Positions 37,084 to 47,108 of a stretch of DNA of 64,000 nt are shown in pieces. The translations under genes and the position numbers were made by a program. Position 1 is the stretch's first letter, and each line of letters opens with the position of its first letter. The stretch covers positions 9,670,501 to 9,734,500 of the forward strand of contig JAYKKT010000074.1 in assembly GCA_036023115.1 (NCBI GenBank), written 5' to 3'. Under the pieces are notes generated by a model, which saw only the letters and a list, made by a program, of their open reading frames with translations, was not told where the DNA came from and did not search any database. Source of the stretch: Brasenia schreberi. Lineage: Eukaryota; Streptophyta; Magnoliopsida; Nymphaeales; Cabombaceae.

Positions 37084-39462
37084 TATGCGCATCTGTTAAG
37101 GGAAATTTTAAAGTTTTTCTATCATATGCTGAAAGATCAACAGCATCTGATACAAAAGATCTGTTGGGTGGATCTGTAATATATCCTAAGGTGGGGGCAA
37201 ACTACTATTGCATGCATCCAAACCGTGGACTATACCTTTTATATTTTAAGAATTTGCTGAGACGAAAGCCCACCTTTGCTGTAACATGGATCGGCATTCT
37301 TGAAGCCATCAGAGCATGCGCTGTTGGCCTTTCTTGAATAGTTGAATTGTAGGGCAGGGCTTTTGTTCTCTTGTTCGTGAAAGTAACAATGAAAGTGAGC
37401 TCACTGCTCGGTCAAATTGGTCACGTCAGAACTCAAGATGCCGCTTGGTGTCGGAGATCTGGGGGGACCCCCATGAGACCTGTTTTAACTGGATAACTGT
37501 CCCTATTTTTGGAGTCATTTTCAAACCATCCCTCTTTCAGTTAATCCCAGGATCATCCCTATTTATCAAATATTTAGCATTTCATCAAGCTCAAAATTGT
37601 ATTTTAATCATAAAATCTAATATTTGACAGTGATTTTTACGAGCACTCGCTCCTAAGAATACATACAACGTGCAACTTCGTAGTTGTTTGGTTTTCAAAG
37701 CATGGATAGAAGTGCCCTTTTCATCCTGTTTGAAAGTTCACTTAGATAAACATACCTCGGCAAACTGCAAAAAGTGGGTCGTTTTTCACGATAAAGGAGG
37801 GTTGAACTTGCAAATTATTAAGCAATGGACAGATTTCAATGCACCACAACAAAAAGTAGGAAGCTTGACCTCCTCTTTGTGAACGTTGCCATTTGCATCA
37901 CATGGGCGAATCATACTAACCAGATCTTAGCAACGAAATCGAAGCACATGCAAAGGAAGGCGCTACCTCAGTTCATGGCAACATGCAGGCATCTATATCA
38001 ATGCCGACGATGGAAGAGATGTCGAATGTCTTCCACTGGCAGTTACACAATTACGTACCAACTGCGTTGGATAACTCAATTAAAAGAACGAAATCTGACA
38101 AGGACTGTTGCAACGAACATTAACAAAACTAACAAACGTACTTTAGATAAAGCTTCCTCCTATTCATATTTTGGGCCTTCAAAATGAAGTCTCCAGAGGA
38201 ATAGCTTAAGCAAATTCCTTCGAAACATGTCTAGTGCTGCATGTTAACCCACTAGTCTATATTCAAATTGCTAGTTTAAGAAGGGATGGAACTGACCAAA
38301 ACAGATAGGGAACCACACATGTTCCCCAATCAACTCGATCATACACTGATTTTAGTACAGGCTAGTCTGATCACCAAGCGTAAGAAACAAAAACACATGT
38401 TTCTGCCTTTAATCAACTTAGCGTCTAAGAGAGTTACTAGTTTTTAATAACAAATAAGATTTGATGCTTTAGACAAAAAATTAATAACAATTCATGTTGA
38501 AAAACGGCCCTTTTACCAATAATCCAAATACTTGAACAATTTCTCTAGGGATTCTGTCTTGCGTTTCGGTTTCTCAATTACAATTGATATCGATTTAATG
38601 CTGAACGGTGGTTCCCACAGCGGTAAAAGGAGCAGAAAAACGGCCCTTTTAACAATAATCCAAATACTTGAACAATTTCTATAGGGATTCTGTTTTGTGT
38701 TTCGGTTTCTCAATTACAATTGATATCGATTTAATGCTGAACGGTGGTTCCCACAGCGGTAAAAGGAGCAGCAACAAACACTACCTGTCAAATTCATGAA
38801 GAAACGGCCACCAACTTGCAAAAAATAAAATAACGGAAAATGAAGCTGAGGGGATGACTGGCGTGTGTGCTTGTTCTCTGTGAAGACTTGGGGACTAGTT
38901 CCTTCTCAAAGTGCAGTGGACAAATAAACTGAGGCCATGTCGCTGCAAAGAATTTACAAGGGGCTGAGTGTTTGCAATCTTTCCGTAATGCAATTTGGGA
39001 GATAATTTAGACCTGATATACACCTTAAGCTGACTCTGTTCCACTCAGAACACGTTCCAACTTCCAGGATACCGACTATCCCCACAAAAAAAATGCTTAA
39101 TTAAGATCAACTGAGCACAGTTCACAAGTTAATGCATACAAAACGTGCTTTAAGATACAAACATTGTAAGGATCCCTATTGGATCATCAACAGCATCCGG
39201 AAAGGTGATTGATGAAGAGGAACTTGCTTTTTCGTTGATTCACGATTATGAAAAATTGGAAATTAAACAAAGCGGAGCTTTGGCCTACAAAATTTTCACC
39301 AGTATCAATCGTTTCTTTATTCCTTTTACATACTGTACACAAAAATCAAACACCTCAACATGTGACGGCAATATTGTGAGATCCCAACTGTATGACAACC
39401 CGTCCCGTCAGGATTAAAAAACCATTATGCCTCTGGGAAATTATGCAAGAATATGAGCCTAG
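37084..39462. other. convergent intergenic region between FHY and GCN1
   Basis: No exon recognised. It holds the 3' flanks of both genes and a 136-bp tandem duplication at about 38503-38773. Confidence 0.4.
38503..38773. repeat. 136-bp tandem duplication
   Basis: Two nearly identical units, starting AACGGCCCTTTTA-CAATAAT at 38503 and 38639 and each ending GCGGTAAAAGGAGCAG. Only a few bases differ, so the duplication is young. Confidence 0.93.
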
Positions 39463-41765
39463 CTATTTCAGCATTTCATCTTCACCATGATCGCTGTCAT
39501 CACTGCAATTTTTGGGGAATCATATTAAAATACTATTGAGATGGAAATCCTTTTCAGTACAGTACACCTAGAAGTAATTATTTTTAGTCACAGAAGACCA
39601 TTAGATGTCAATCACAAATCAAGGAAAAAGGGAAACAAAATGAAGTTAATCTGATAAAATCAAGAAACTTATTCTTTTCAGCTTCTAGGCAAGCTGGATT
39701 AGACAGATCCCAAACAGATATAGGCCTTGGTGTCAAACTCCTGACCTACAGGTCAGAAACCAACCCTAGCAACATAACCTACCGCTTTAGGACAATCAAG
39801 GTAAGCTGAAAACAGTGAACAACAAAGAAACCAAAAGTCACTTCGTAGATAAATCTGTTGCAGCAGCCAAGTTACCTGTGTTCTGGAAGCTTTGAGATCC
39901 GCCGCGCATCCAAGCCAGTGATGTATTTCTGAGAGGCTTGAACATTTTCTGTACCTATAAACCAGTCGTCATTTATCAGGTGGAGCGGAAACAAACAAGG
40001 AACATAACAACTAATAAACATGCCATGTAGAGATGCAAGTATAGGTATGTTTGGAAATACAACCTCTTGTCAACTGAAATACATGAAGAATACATCTCTC
40101 AGCAGCAAGCCTGACAGGGGTATTTCCATCCTTTAAGCATTCAGCAAGAGCTGGTCCCAAAGTTGAAATGAAAGGGATGAGAGAAGCAGAGTTCGCCTGA
40201 TAATTAATACAGACGGATTAGCATAAGGTATATCACAGGAAGCACTTAAAGTTGTTTGTTGTATTAGCAAACCTTGGCAATTGCTTTCAGACCAGACAAC
40301 GCTCTTCTTCTGACTTCACTAGAGTCATCCCGCAAGGTGGATACTAGAGAAAGAATCAGTTCTGATGGCCCAGGTGCATATGAAAATTCATTTTGCACTT
40401 GATAAAGCAAAAGCCTCCCTAATGCCCTATTCGCAGTCTCACGTATTGGGAACTAATTTCACATGCAAAAGTAAAAGCCAGAATCAGCACAAGTCAAAAG
40501 GAAAGTGTTCTAGTGAGAGGTCTAGAATACCTTGTCATCTTCCATTGCAGCCTTCAAACGAGTGACAGCCGAGCCATATGCAGTACATGAGCATAACATT
40601 AGAGGGTTATACAAGAAAATAGATGAGAATGTTACGATGGAGCCATGCCTAATGAACCAACTCTGAGAGACGGCCATAGTTGTCAATGTCTGCACCAAAT
40701 CCAACAATTCACCATCTTCCATGTACTGCACTTTGCCGAAATAAAGCTTACATTAACAAAATGAGAGACAAAATTGAAGGAACGTTTCACTTAGAAAGGT
40801 AATTTGTTGGCAAGACCTTCTAGGATATGCGTTTCTTGAAAAATTATCTTTTAAGACAGGAGATGAAATGTAGCAAAGAATCAGAGATAATTTTTCTCAA
40901 TGATCTCCAACAAAGAGGAATCGGACATATTATGATGCTTCCCTTTTTTCTATTAGGGCCAGGATAAGCACAAAGAAACTACCCTTACAATCAAAACCAT
41001 GAGGTTACAGTATACATTGTCAATGAGCAGAACCAAACCCTGAGTAAATCCCTTGAACATTATAAATACCAAGGTACTATAAAATTAAGGGTAAAACATG
41101 CGAATTCTTTCAACCATGGCATAACGTTAAAGAAATGATTTTGCTATATCACCTGAGATAGTACACCCAACACCCTTCCAGCTGAACTTCTAATATGATC
41201 CTCCTCAAGCTGTATCAAATCCTTGAGAAGAGAAAGTGCACGCGAACGAATAGATATGCTTACAGCCTTTCCAGCATGCCTTAGAACACCATTAAGAGCA
41301 ACCAATACAGCATCCTTTATACCAGCATCAGACGCCTGGATGCAAATATCAAATTTAGAACACCAAACATCTCACAGTTCTGATCAAGAAGAATTGAGAA
41401 TAACCATTATCACCTGCAATGTGGAAAGTAGGTCACTGACTAAAGGATCTACCCTTGTACTTAGAGCACTAAGTTTTCCCAGTGCTAAGGCGGAAGTTGA
41501 GCGTACAGTCCTGAACCAAAAATTATGAAGAAGTCAGATAGAGAGTAGATAAGACAGATCAAAGAGAAAGTCTTTAAGGAGAGAGCAATGAAATATATAA
41601 ACTTGCCTAGCATTGTCTTGCAGGCATTTGATAAAGGTTGTTTGAAGTTGTGGAAGGAAAGGCTTTAATGCAACACCTCCTTTATTTATTATGATGCACA
41701 AAGTGGACAGAATAGCACTTTTGACCTGCCAGGGAAACCTGTCACCTATGATACGAATAAGGGGC
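39463..41765 (-). CDS. GCN1: GCN1 exons, block 4 and stop (in frame)
   Basis: Eight exons: 41607-41765 ([20 protein letters not shown]), 41414-41510 ([20 protein letters not shown]), 41153-41335, 40531-40725 ([20 protein letters not shown]), 40273-40452 ([20 protein letters not shown]), 40064-40196 ([20 protein letters not shown]), 39876-39954 ([20 protein letters not shown]), 39463-39502 ([15 protein letters not shown]). The first exon ends in a GC donor (AG|GCAAGT). In the exon at 40531 the middle ([18 protein letters not shown] region) is diverged from the family but in frame. Joined to block 3 across a 5.3 kb intron with two transposons. Confidence 0.93.
39690..39800 (-). repeat. possible tRNA-derived SINE fragment in a GCN1 intron
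   Basis: On the minus strand GGTTATGTTGCTAGGG and, about 30 bases later, GGTCAGGAGTTTGACACC resemble box A and box B. Weak evidence; no flanking duplication seen. Confidence 0.3.
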
Positions 41766-41984
41766 CTGCAATAACAAATTCTTGATGAGTAAGTAGTTGG
41801 CATTGAACCATAAATCAAGTCAAGCATGTATGCATATCAAGTCAACTTTTAAAGTGAAAGGCTAACTTAATCTATATGGTTAACTTGACACCAGTAAATT
41901 GGAAGGTAACAACCTTAGCTCAAGGCATGTTCAACTTAAATTGCTAACTTAGTCACACCTGAGAAATATGTTGTCAATAGCGTT

Positions 41985-42420
41985 TAAGACAAATATAACA
42001 GACAACTACTTTCAATCTATGCCACAAAGATCTACTATTGACACTATTCACCTACTAAGACGCCTTATGGAACATTTTAGAGTAAGCAAGAAGAACCTTC
42101 CTAGTATTTCTAAAACTTCTAATAGGATACCAAGAGATATTCATTGCAAAACTTCGGAAAAAAAAGGTATCTAAATGACATATCAATCTTATAAGAAATA
42201 TGTACGATGATGCACAAACATGTATGAGGAATCATCAAGGAGTCACAATTTTGTTTGAAATTAATATTGTATTCTATCAGGATAGGCTTTAAGTCAAAGT
42301 ACCTTGGTGTATGCTATTCATCAATTACATTGTATTAGCGGTTGGGTCTAAGGAAAAAACTAACAAGAAACTGAACCTATGGGGAGAAACATTAGAAAAT
42401 AAAGTGTCTACAAAAAGTAC
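41985..42420 (+). mobile_element. RTE-clade LINE fragment, highly degenerate
   Basis: MPQRSTIDTIHLLRRLMEHF (about 42020), NRIPRDIHCKTSEKKGI (about 42120) and a WGETLEN word (about 42380) follow the RTE palm order with large losses. It lies in the GCN1 intron between 41765 and 47109. Confidence 0.8.
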
Positions 42421-44285
42421 ACATGTACTTTATAGGTGTGTATCTGTCTCTATCATATTGCATCCATGCATATCACACAATATTATACGATACTTTTATA
42501 TAACACAGGAAGACATTTTTTTAAGAGACTACTGACAAGATTCAATCTTCCAATGATAATAGTGGTACAAAGTAAACAACAATCAACTATTAATTTTAGA
42601 AATAACGCTGCAAGCAGGCCTAATTAAGTAGGCCACTGCTAGGTGTCTAGTAGCAATTGTACCAGCAGCTGTACTTGAAAAACAGTAGACCAAGTTAATA
42701 AAACTCCTGTAAAGCTCGATGGAACCTTTTTAGCTTCAATCTGGGCTAATGCTATTCACTAGAAAAGTGCAAGTAGCACTCACAAAGTATTTTTCTTTAT
42801 TAAATAAACAACTAAGTATCATACCTTATCATACGAAACACTACAAAATATGCATATCAATACCCTGTAAGATAACAACTCCATACAATATTTAGAAAAC
42901 ATAGCAATAAATAACACACATATCTAACTCTGAAACAACAATAAATTCATTCCAGCATCGACAGTATTATAAACTTCATTTTGATAAGTTTGTTGAATAA
43001 GTTGCAAAGAATTACAAGAAGTTCAAAAAAATCAAACAGTGCAAAACTAATGTTTCACGTGATGTGTGTGCAAAACTAAATATGGGGAAGGATGCCCATG
43101 AAAGGAAATTAACTTTTGAAACAATAATATAAGAAACTTCTTCTGCAGAAAACTCAAATAAATGCAACAGACTCGTGAAAATGTGAATTGATAGTTGCTA
43201 GTAATTTTTTGAAAGTAAGAGATTATTATTTACTTTTTAACTACTCTTGATGAATTCAAGTAGGGGATATTTTTCTTTTATATGAACTAAGTAAATATAA
43301 TATGTAATAAAATAAACTGATGACATTTGTGTCTTAGGGCCAGTTTGCAGCACAGGAAAAGTGACGTTGAACTGAGAACTTTTTGGTTTCAGTTGTGATC
43401 TTCAGCAAATGTCATGAAAATAAAATCAGGGAAAGCGTCTTTCTGCATTTAAAAAAATGCAGGAACTAAAAGATGCTCTTTGGAGGAGGAAGACTTGGGG
43501 CTGTGTTTTGTGACTAATATTGAATGAGCTGTGAACACAATGACGTAATTTATTGGGAGTGTCCAACCACTCTCTCTCAGTGTCCATTGTGTTCACAACA
43601 GGGAATAGACACAGAATTCTAATCAACACTTCACCCACACCTAAGATTCAAAGTCAAATATTGAATTTTGACTAGTCATGCCAAGTTAACAACTTCTTTT
43701 TGGTTTCTCTTTTGAAGAAGAGAAGGAATTCAAGAAATCCAAAACACATATGAGCCTTACATCTAAGGGCCAAAATCCAAGAACGTTGGACATTGTACCA
43801 GCTTATGTAAAAGTGGTACTCACTAAGGAGGAGGGTTTCCAACGATTTATGGTCACCGTCCATCCTCTAATAGAACTTCATGAACATGGGGAGACCATTG
43901 TCACAACTTCATCTCTCACTTAACATGATTGTAGCTTTGTTACAGTATCATCGAAAATGATGATTCATCAATAGAACAGTACAAACAACTATATATATAC
44001 GTAACACATATATATGCCCCGACAGGATTGTAGTAACACAAGAAAAGTAGAATAATAGGCATTACTGGTTGATTTTGTTTCATATCTTCAACAATTAGGA
44101 GTTTCATATTCAGAAATGATCTCATAACTTGCAGTCTTGATATTAAATAGTAAGTGACCCAGAGAGAGAGAGAGACGTTGGGTTCCGGTCAGGGCAAGTA
44201 TCAAATTAATTATAGGTCTGGGCATCTTATCCCCAGTCCTGAACCTGATAGGTTCCTATGTTCCTTGTCTCATTCGGACTGGGTT
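42421..44285. other. GCN1 intron sequence, nothing recognised
   Basis: AT-rich intronic sequence without readable exons or transposon proteins. Confidence 0.4.
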
Positions 44286-44290
44286 AGGGT

Positions 44291-44574
44291 TCTTGAAGAA
44301 TATGATTTAGAGTCAGTTTTAGTAAATTTAATGTTTTAGGTATTTTTGTAAATGCCCGTAGTACTAAGAGCATTTTGGTCATTTTCTGTTTTACAGCTCA
44401 TTATATAAGAACTTGAAGTTTGAATTAGGGTTAAGAGATTTTGATTAAGAAAGAAAGAGAGGGGGGGCTCCATTGGAGGTCCGCCCCCTCCTTCGATCTC
44501 GCATGTTTTTTCTTCATTGTGTGTTATCATTTTTGTCATATTTGATGTCCGCGATGCTCTCACGTTTTCCAACA
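44291..44574 (+). repeat. 5' LTR
   Basis: Ends ...TTTTCCAACA. It starts TCTTGAAGAA, where the 3' copy has TGTTGAAGAA, so its TG has mutated. CATTATATAAG (about 44398) is a probable TATA box. About 20 substitutions versus the 3' LTR, by eye. Confidence 0.9.
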
Positions 44575-44779
44575 TGATATCAAAGCAGTTCGATCAATGG
44601 GAGCAACGGGTAGTGGCTACGGAAGAAAAAGATGGAGTTCATCTCTTAAACGTGAAAGGGAGCTTGATGAATGCAAGGAGGCCGCCCTGCACGATGTCAA
44701 CATATGAGGTGAGGAGAAAGTAGCAGTAACAACAGGAGGCGAAGCTGATGAAGCTCCTGACACAGTCATAGGAGACGTT

Positions 44780-45310
44780 GAATTTGTTTTGCAACTGAAA
44801 GATGGCTTGGTCAAAAGTGCCCGAAAAATGTTCGACAAAATGTCTCAAAGAGACTGGTCTCTTGGAATGCAATAGTGTCGGGATAGGAGCAAAAATGGAA
44901 GATTAAGGGCCGATATCTTAGTCGCGTCCTCCCTCGTCGACATGTATGCAAAAAGGGGCTGCTTTGGCGATGCTCGCAAAGTGTTCGACGAAATGTCTAC
45001 GAGGAACGTTGTCTCCTAGATTGCCATGCTCAATGGCTGCGTACACAATGGACTTGCGAAGGACACATTGCTGTTTTTTTTTAAAGGCCATGAGGAATGG
45101 GATTTGAGTCGGACGTCTCTGCTAAAATACATTTTTTTAGATGGGTACTTGACGGTGACTGCATACAAATTGTTTGTTGAATGTCCTAAGAGAAACATCG
45201 TTTCTTGGAACGCCATGTTAACTGGCTATGCAAAAAGCGGTGATGTCGAACTAGCGGGCCGGTTGTTTGATGGAATGCCCCAGCGAGACGTGATGTTGTG
45301 AATGCGATGA
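44780..45310 (+). pseudogene. Captured PPR-protein fragment inside the LTR element
   Basis: Readings across frames give GLVKSARKMFDKMSQRDW (about 44805), [17 protein letters not shown] with [17 protein letters not shown] (about 44920-45018), then AYKLFVECPKRNIVSWNAML and AGRLFDGMPQRDV (45165-45293). Repeating units with LFDxMxxRNVVSWNAML are typical of PLS-class pentatricopeptide repeat proteins, which act on organelle RNA. Stops and frame changes show it is a dead copy. Confidence 0.85.
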
Positions 45311-45387
45311 TCGTGTGCTATTCACGCTCCAATAGACTGAGCGAGGCTTTGTTGTTATTTGATGAGATGCAAGAAGTTTATGTGAGA

Positions 45388-45550
45388 GCAACTGTTGCAA
45401 CATTGGTCAGCATACTCATGTTATTAAAGAAGGACCTATTACGGGGAGAGCTGTAGACGTAATTGCTACTGCTAACACTACAACAGAGGTTGCATTGAGG
45501 CTTGTTAGGCCTGAAAATAAGAATAAAGACGTTACAATTTTGCAACATTA
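45388..45550 (+). pseudogene. Captured EBP1/PA2G4-like fragment inside the LTR element
   Basis: One frame reads QHTHVIKEGPITGRAVDVIA, then TANTTTEVALRLVRPENKNKDVT before a stop. This matches the remembered AHTHVLQEGPVTGRAADVI and AANTAAEVALRLVRPGKKNK text of plant EBP1 (M24-peptidase-like ErbB3-binding protein homologue). The reading spans about 40 residues. Confidence 0.75.
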
Positions 45551-45849
45551 AGAATCAAAAGGCATTTATTGCATCTGGGTACAGAGCACGCACATGGAAC
45601 AGGCTATGGTGGCTGCATTTATTAGATATGACTGCATTACTGTACTATTCGTATTCCCAAGAAAGTGGAGTAGCACTTTATTGACTGCTACCTAACACAT
45701 TAGAAGACCGTGAAGGCATTGGGACCATTAAATCTTAGGGGCCCATCATTTATGGTGTTTCAGGGGCCAGTCAATTATGACTTCTATAAAGCTGTAGGTT
45801 GCAACAAGTGATCATTAAATCATGCCAGGATGAAAACGAGTAATCTGAC

Positions 45850-45955
45850 AAGTATCGGCCGTCGGAAATTTTATTATGGTGTGGATGTTGACCTATGGAG
45901 TGCAGACTGCATTCTGGTAGAATTGCTAGCTAGAAAGCCAATCATGCCAGCTACT
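45850..45955 (+). pseudogene. Captured CDK-like kinase fragment inside the LTR element
   Basis: YYGVDVDLWSADCILVEL followed by LARKPIMPA matches the subdomain IX region of plant CDC2-like kinases (YGVxVDLWSxGCILAELLAGKPIMPG). The preceding bases still show a YRPPE-like trace with indels. The essential region of a kinase is absent. Confidence 0.75.
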
Positions 45956-46336
45956 TTGATTACATTGCATCTACTTTGAGGCGTTTCTTTGAAAAAGAAG
46001 ATGGTTTTGGGCATTATTATGATCAAGATACCATTGCGAAAGTTATCTTTGGGACTGGTACAAATGCTTGAGCGTGCAGATGCAATTACAAAGTGCCATG
46101 GATCAGGAAGGCAGAGTTTAAAATGTTGCAGCCAAAGATGTTACTTAAGATGATCAGCTAGAAAGGCTGAGTTGAAGATATGGCAGCCAAAAAAGCTGCT
46201 TAAGAACAACCATGAATACTGATGAAGAATGTTGCAGCCATGAACAACCAAGAGGGCTGGGAAAATCGGAAAAAAAAATCAGTTTTTTTGGCAAGTTTAG
46301 AGTTCGAAATATCTCACTCCCAACTTGAGGGGGGTT
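45956..46336 (+). other. rest of LTR-element interior, origin unknown
   Basis: One frame is open for FDYIASTLRRFFEKEDGF and the following DTIAKVIFGTGTNA, which may be a fourth captured piece but is not recognised. An unassigned stretch at 45551-45849 also holds the reading THMEQAMVAAFIRYDC. Confidence 0.4.
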
Positions 46337-46637
46337 TGTTGAAGAATATGATTTTAGAGTCAGTTTTAGTAAATTTGATGTTTTAGGTATTATTGTAATT
46401 GCCCGTAGTACTAAGGGCATTTTGGTCATTTTCTTTTTTACAACTCATTATATAAGGGCTGGAAGTTTGTATTAGGGTTAAGAGATTTTGATTAAGAAAG
46501 AGAGAGAGGGGGGGGGGGGGGGGGGTGGGGCTCCATTGGAGGTCCGCCCCCTCCTTCGATCTCTCATGTTTTCTCTTCACTGTGTGTTATCATTTTTGTC
46601 CTATTCGATCTCCGCGATGCTCTCATGTTTTCCAACA
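46337..46637 (+). repeat. 3' LTR
   Basis: Begins TGTTGAAGAATATG and ends TTTTCCAACA. It is longer than the 5' LTR mainly because of an expanded run of G near 46508-46526. Confidence 0.9.
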
Positions 46638-46642
46638 AGGGT

Positions 46643-47108
46643 TGCTAGGGTCAGATTGATATTGGGATCCCTACTGAACATCCTCCATGAGTTCCCGACA
46701 TCAACATCATACTTTGCTGGTTCTATCTTTGTTACTTTATAATATTTGTCTTCCCAGTTGGATGGTGTTTCTTGTCATAGAGAACGCTTCATGTACTGCA
46801 TTAGTTCTATGCATGGAATAGTTACGTGTTTTCTGAAATACTGATTGTAGGTCAAAAGAACAGGAAACAAAATATAAAGAAAAAAGCTCCCAAAAGTGTT
46901 TGTGCCAAAGTATTCAAACTTATGGAAACTATGCATCTTCTTGTAGTTTGCAATGATCAGAATCACCTGATGCACAACAGAACTGTGATTATGGTACTTT
47001 TCAAATGCACACATGTAACATTCTGATAGCAAACATGAGAACAAGTACACACATAAATCATGGTTTATGATCATAAAATGAAACAACTTTGCTTCATTAT
47101 GCACATAC
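46643..47108. other. GCN1 intron sequence, nothing recognised
   Basis: Intronic sequence between the LTR element and the exon ending at 47109. Confidence 0.4.

Larger units (their letters stand above)
44291..46637 (+). mobile_element. Complete non-autonomous LTR retrotransposon carrying host gene pieces
   Basis: Two direct terminal repeats (44291-44574 and 46337-46637) enclose 1.76 kb. The element is flanked by the 5-bp duplication AGGGT (44286-44290 and 46638-46642). TGATATCAAAGC directly follows the left LTR and resembles the usual plant initiator-tRNA primer site (TGGTATCAGAGC). AACTTGAGGGGGG precedes the right LTR as a polypurine tract. No gag, protease, integrase or reverse transcriptase is readable. 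The interior instead shows PPR, EBP1-like and CDK-like coding pieces, listed separately. It sits in a GCN1 intron in the opposite orientation to that gene. Confidence 0.9.

Noticed and set aside
45026..45301. A functional PPR gene inside the GCN1 intron
   Set aside because: Frames are broken and it lies between paired LTRs, so it is a captured fragment.
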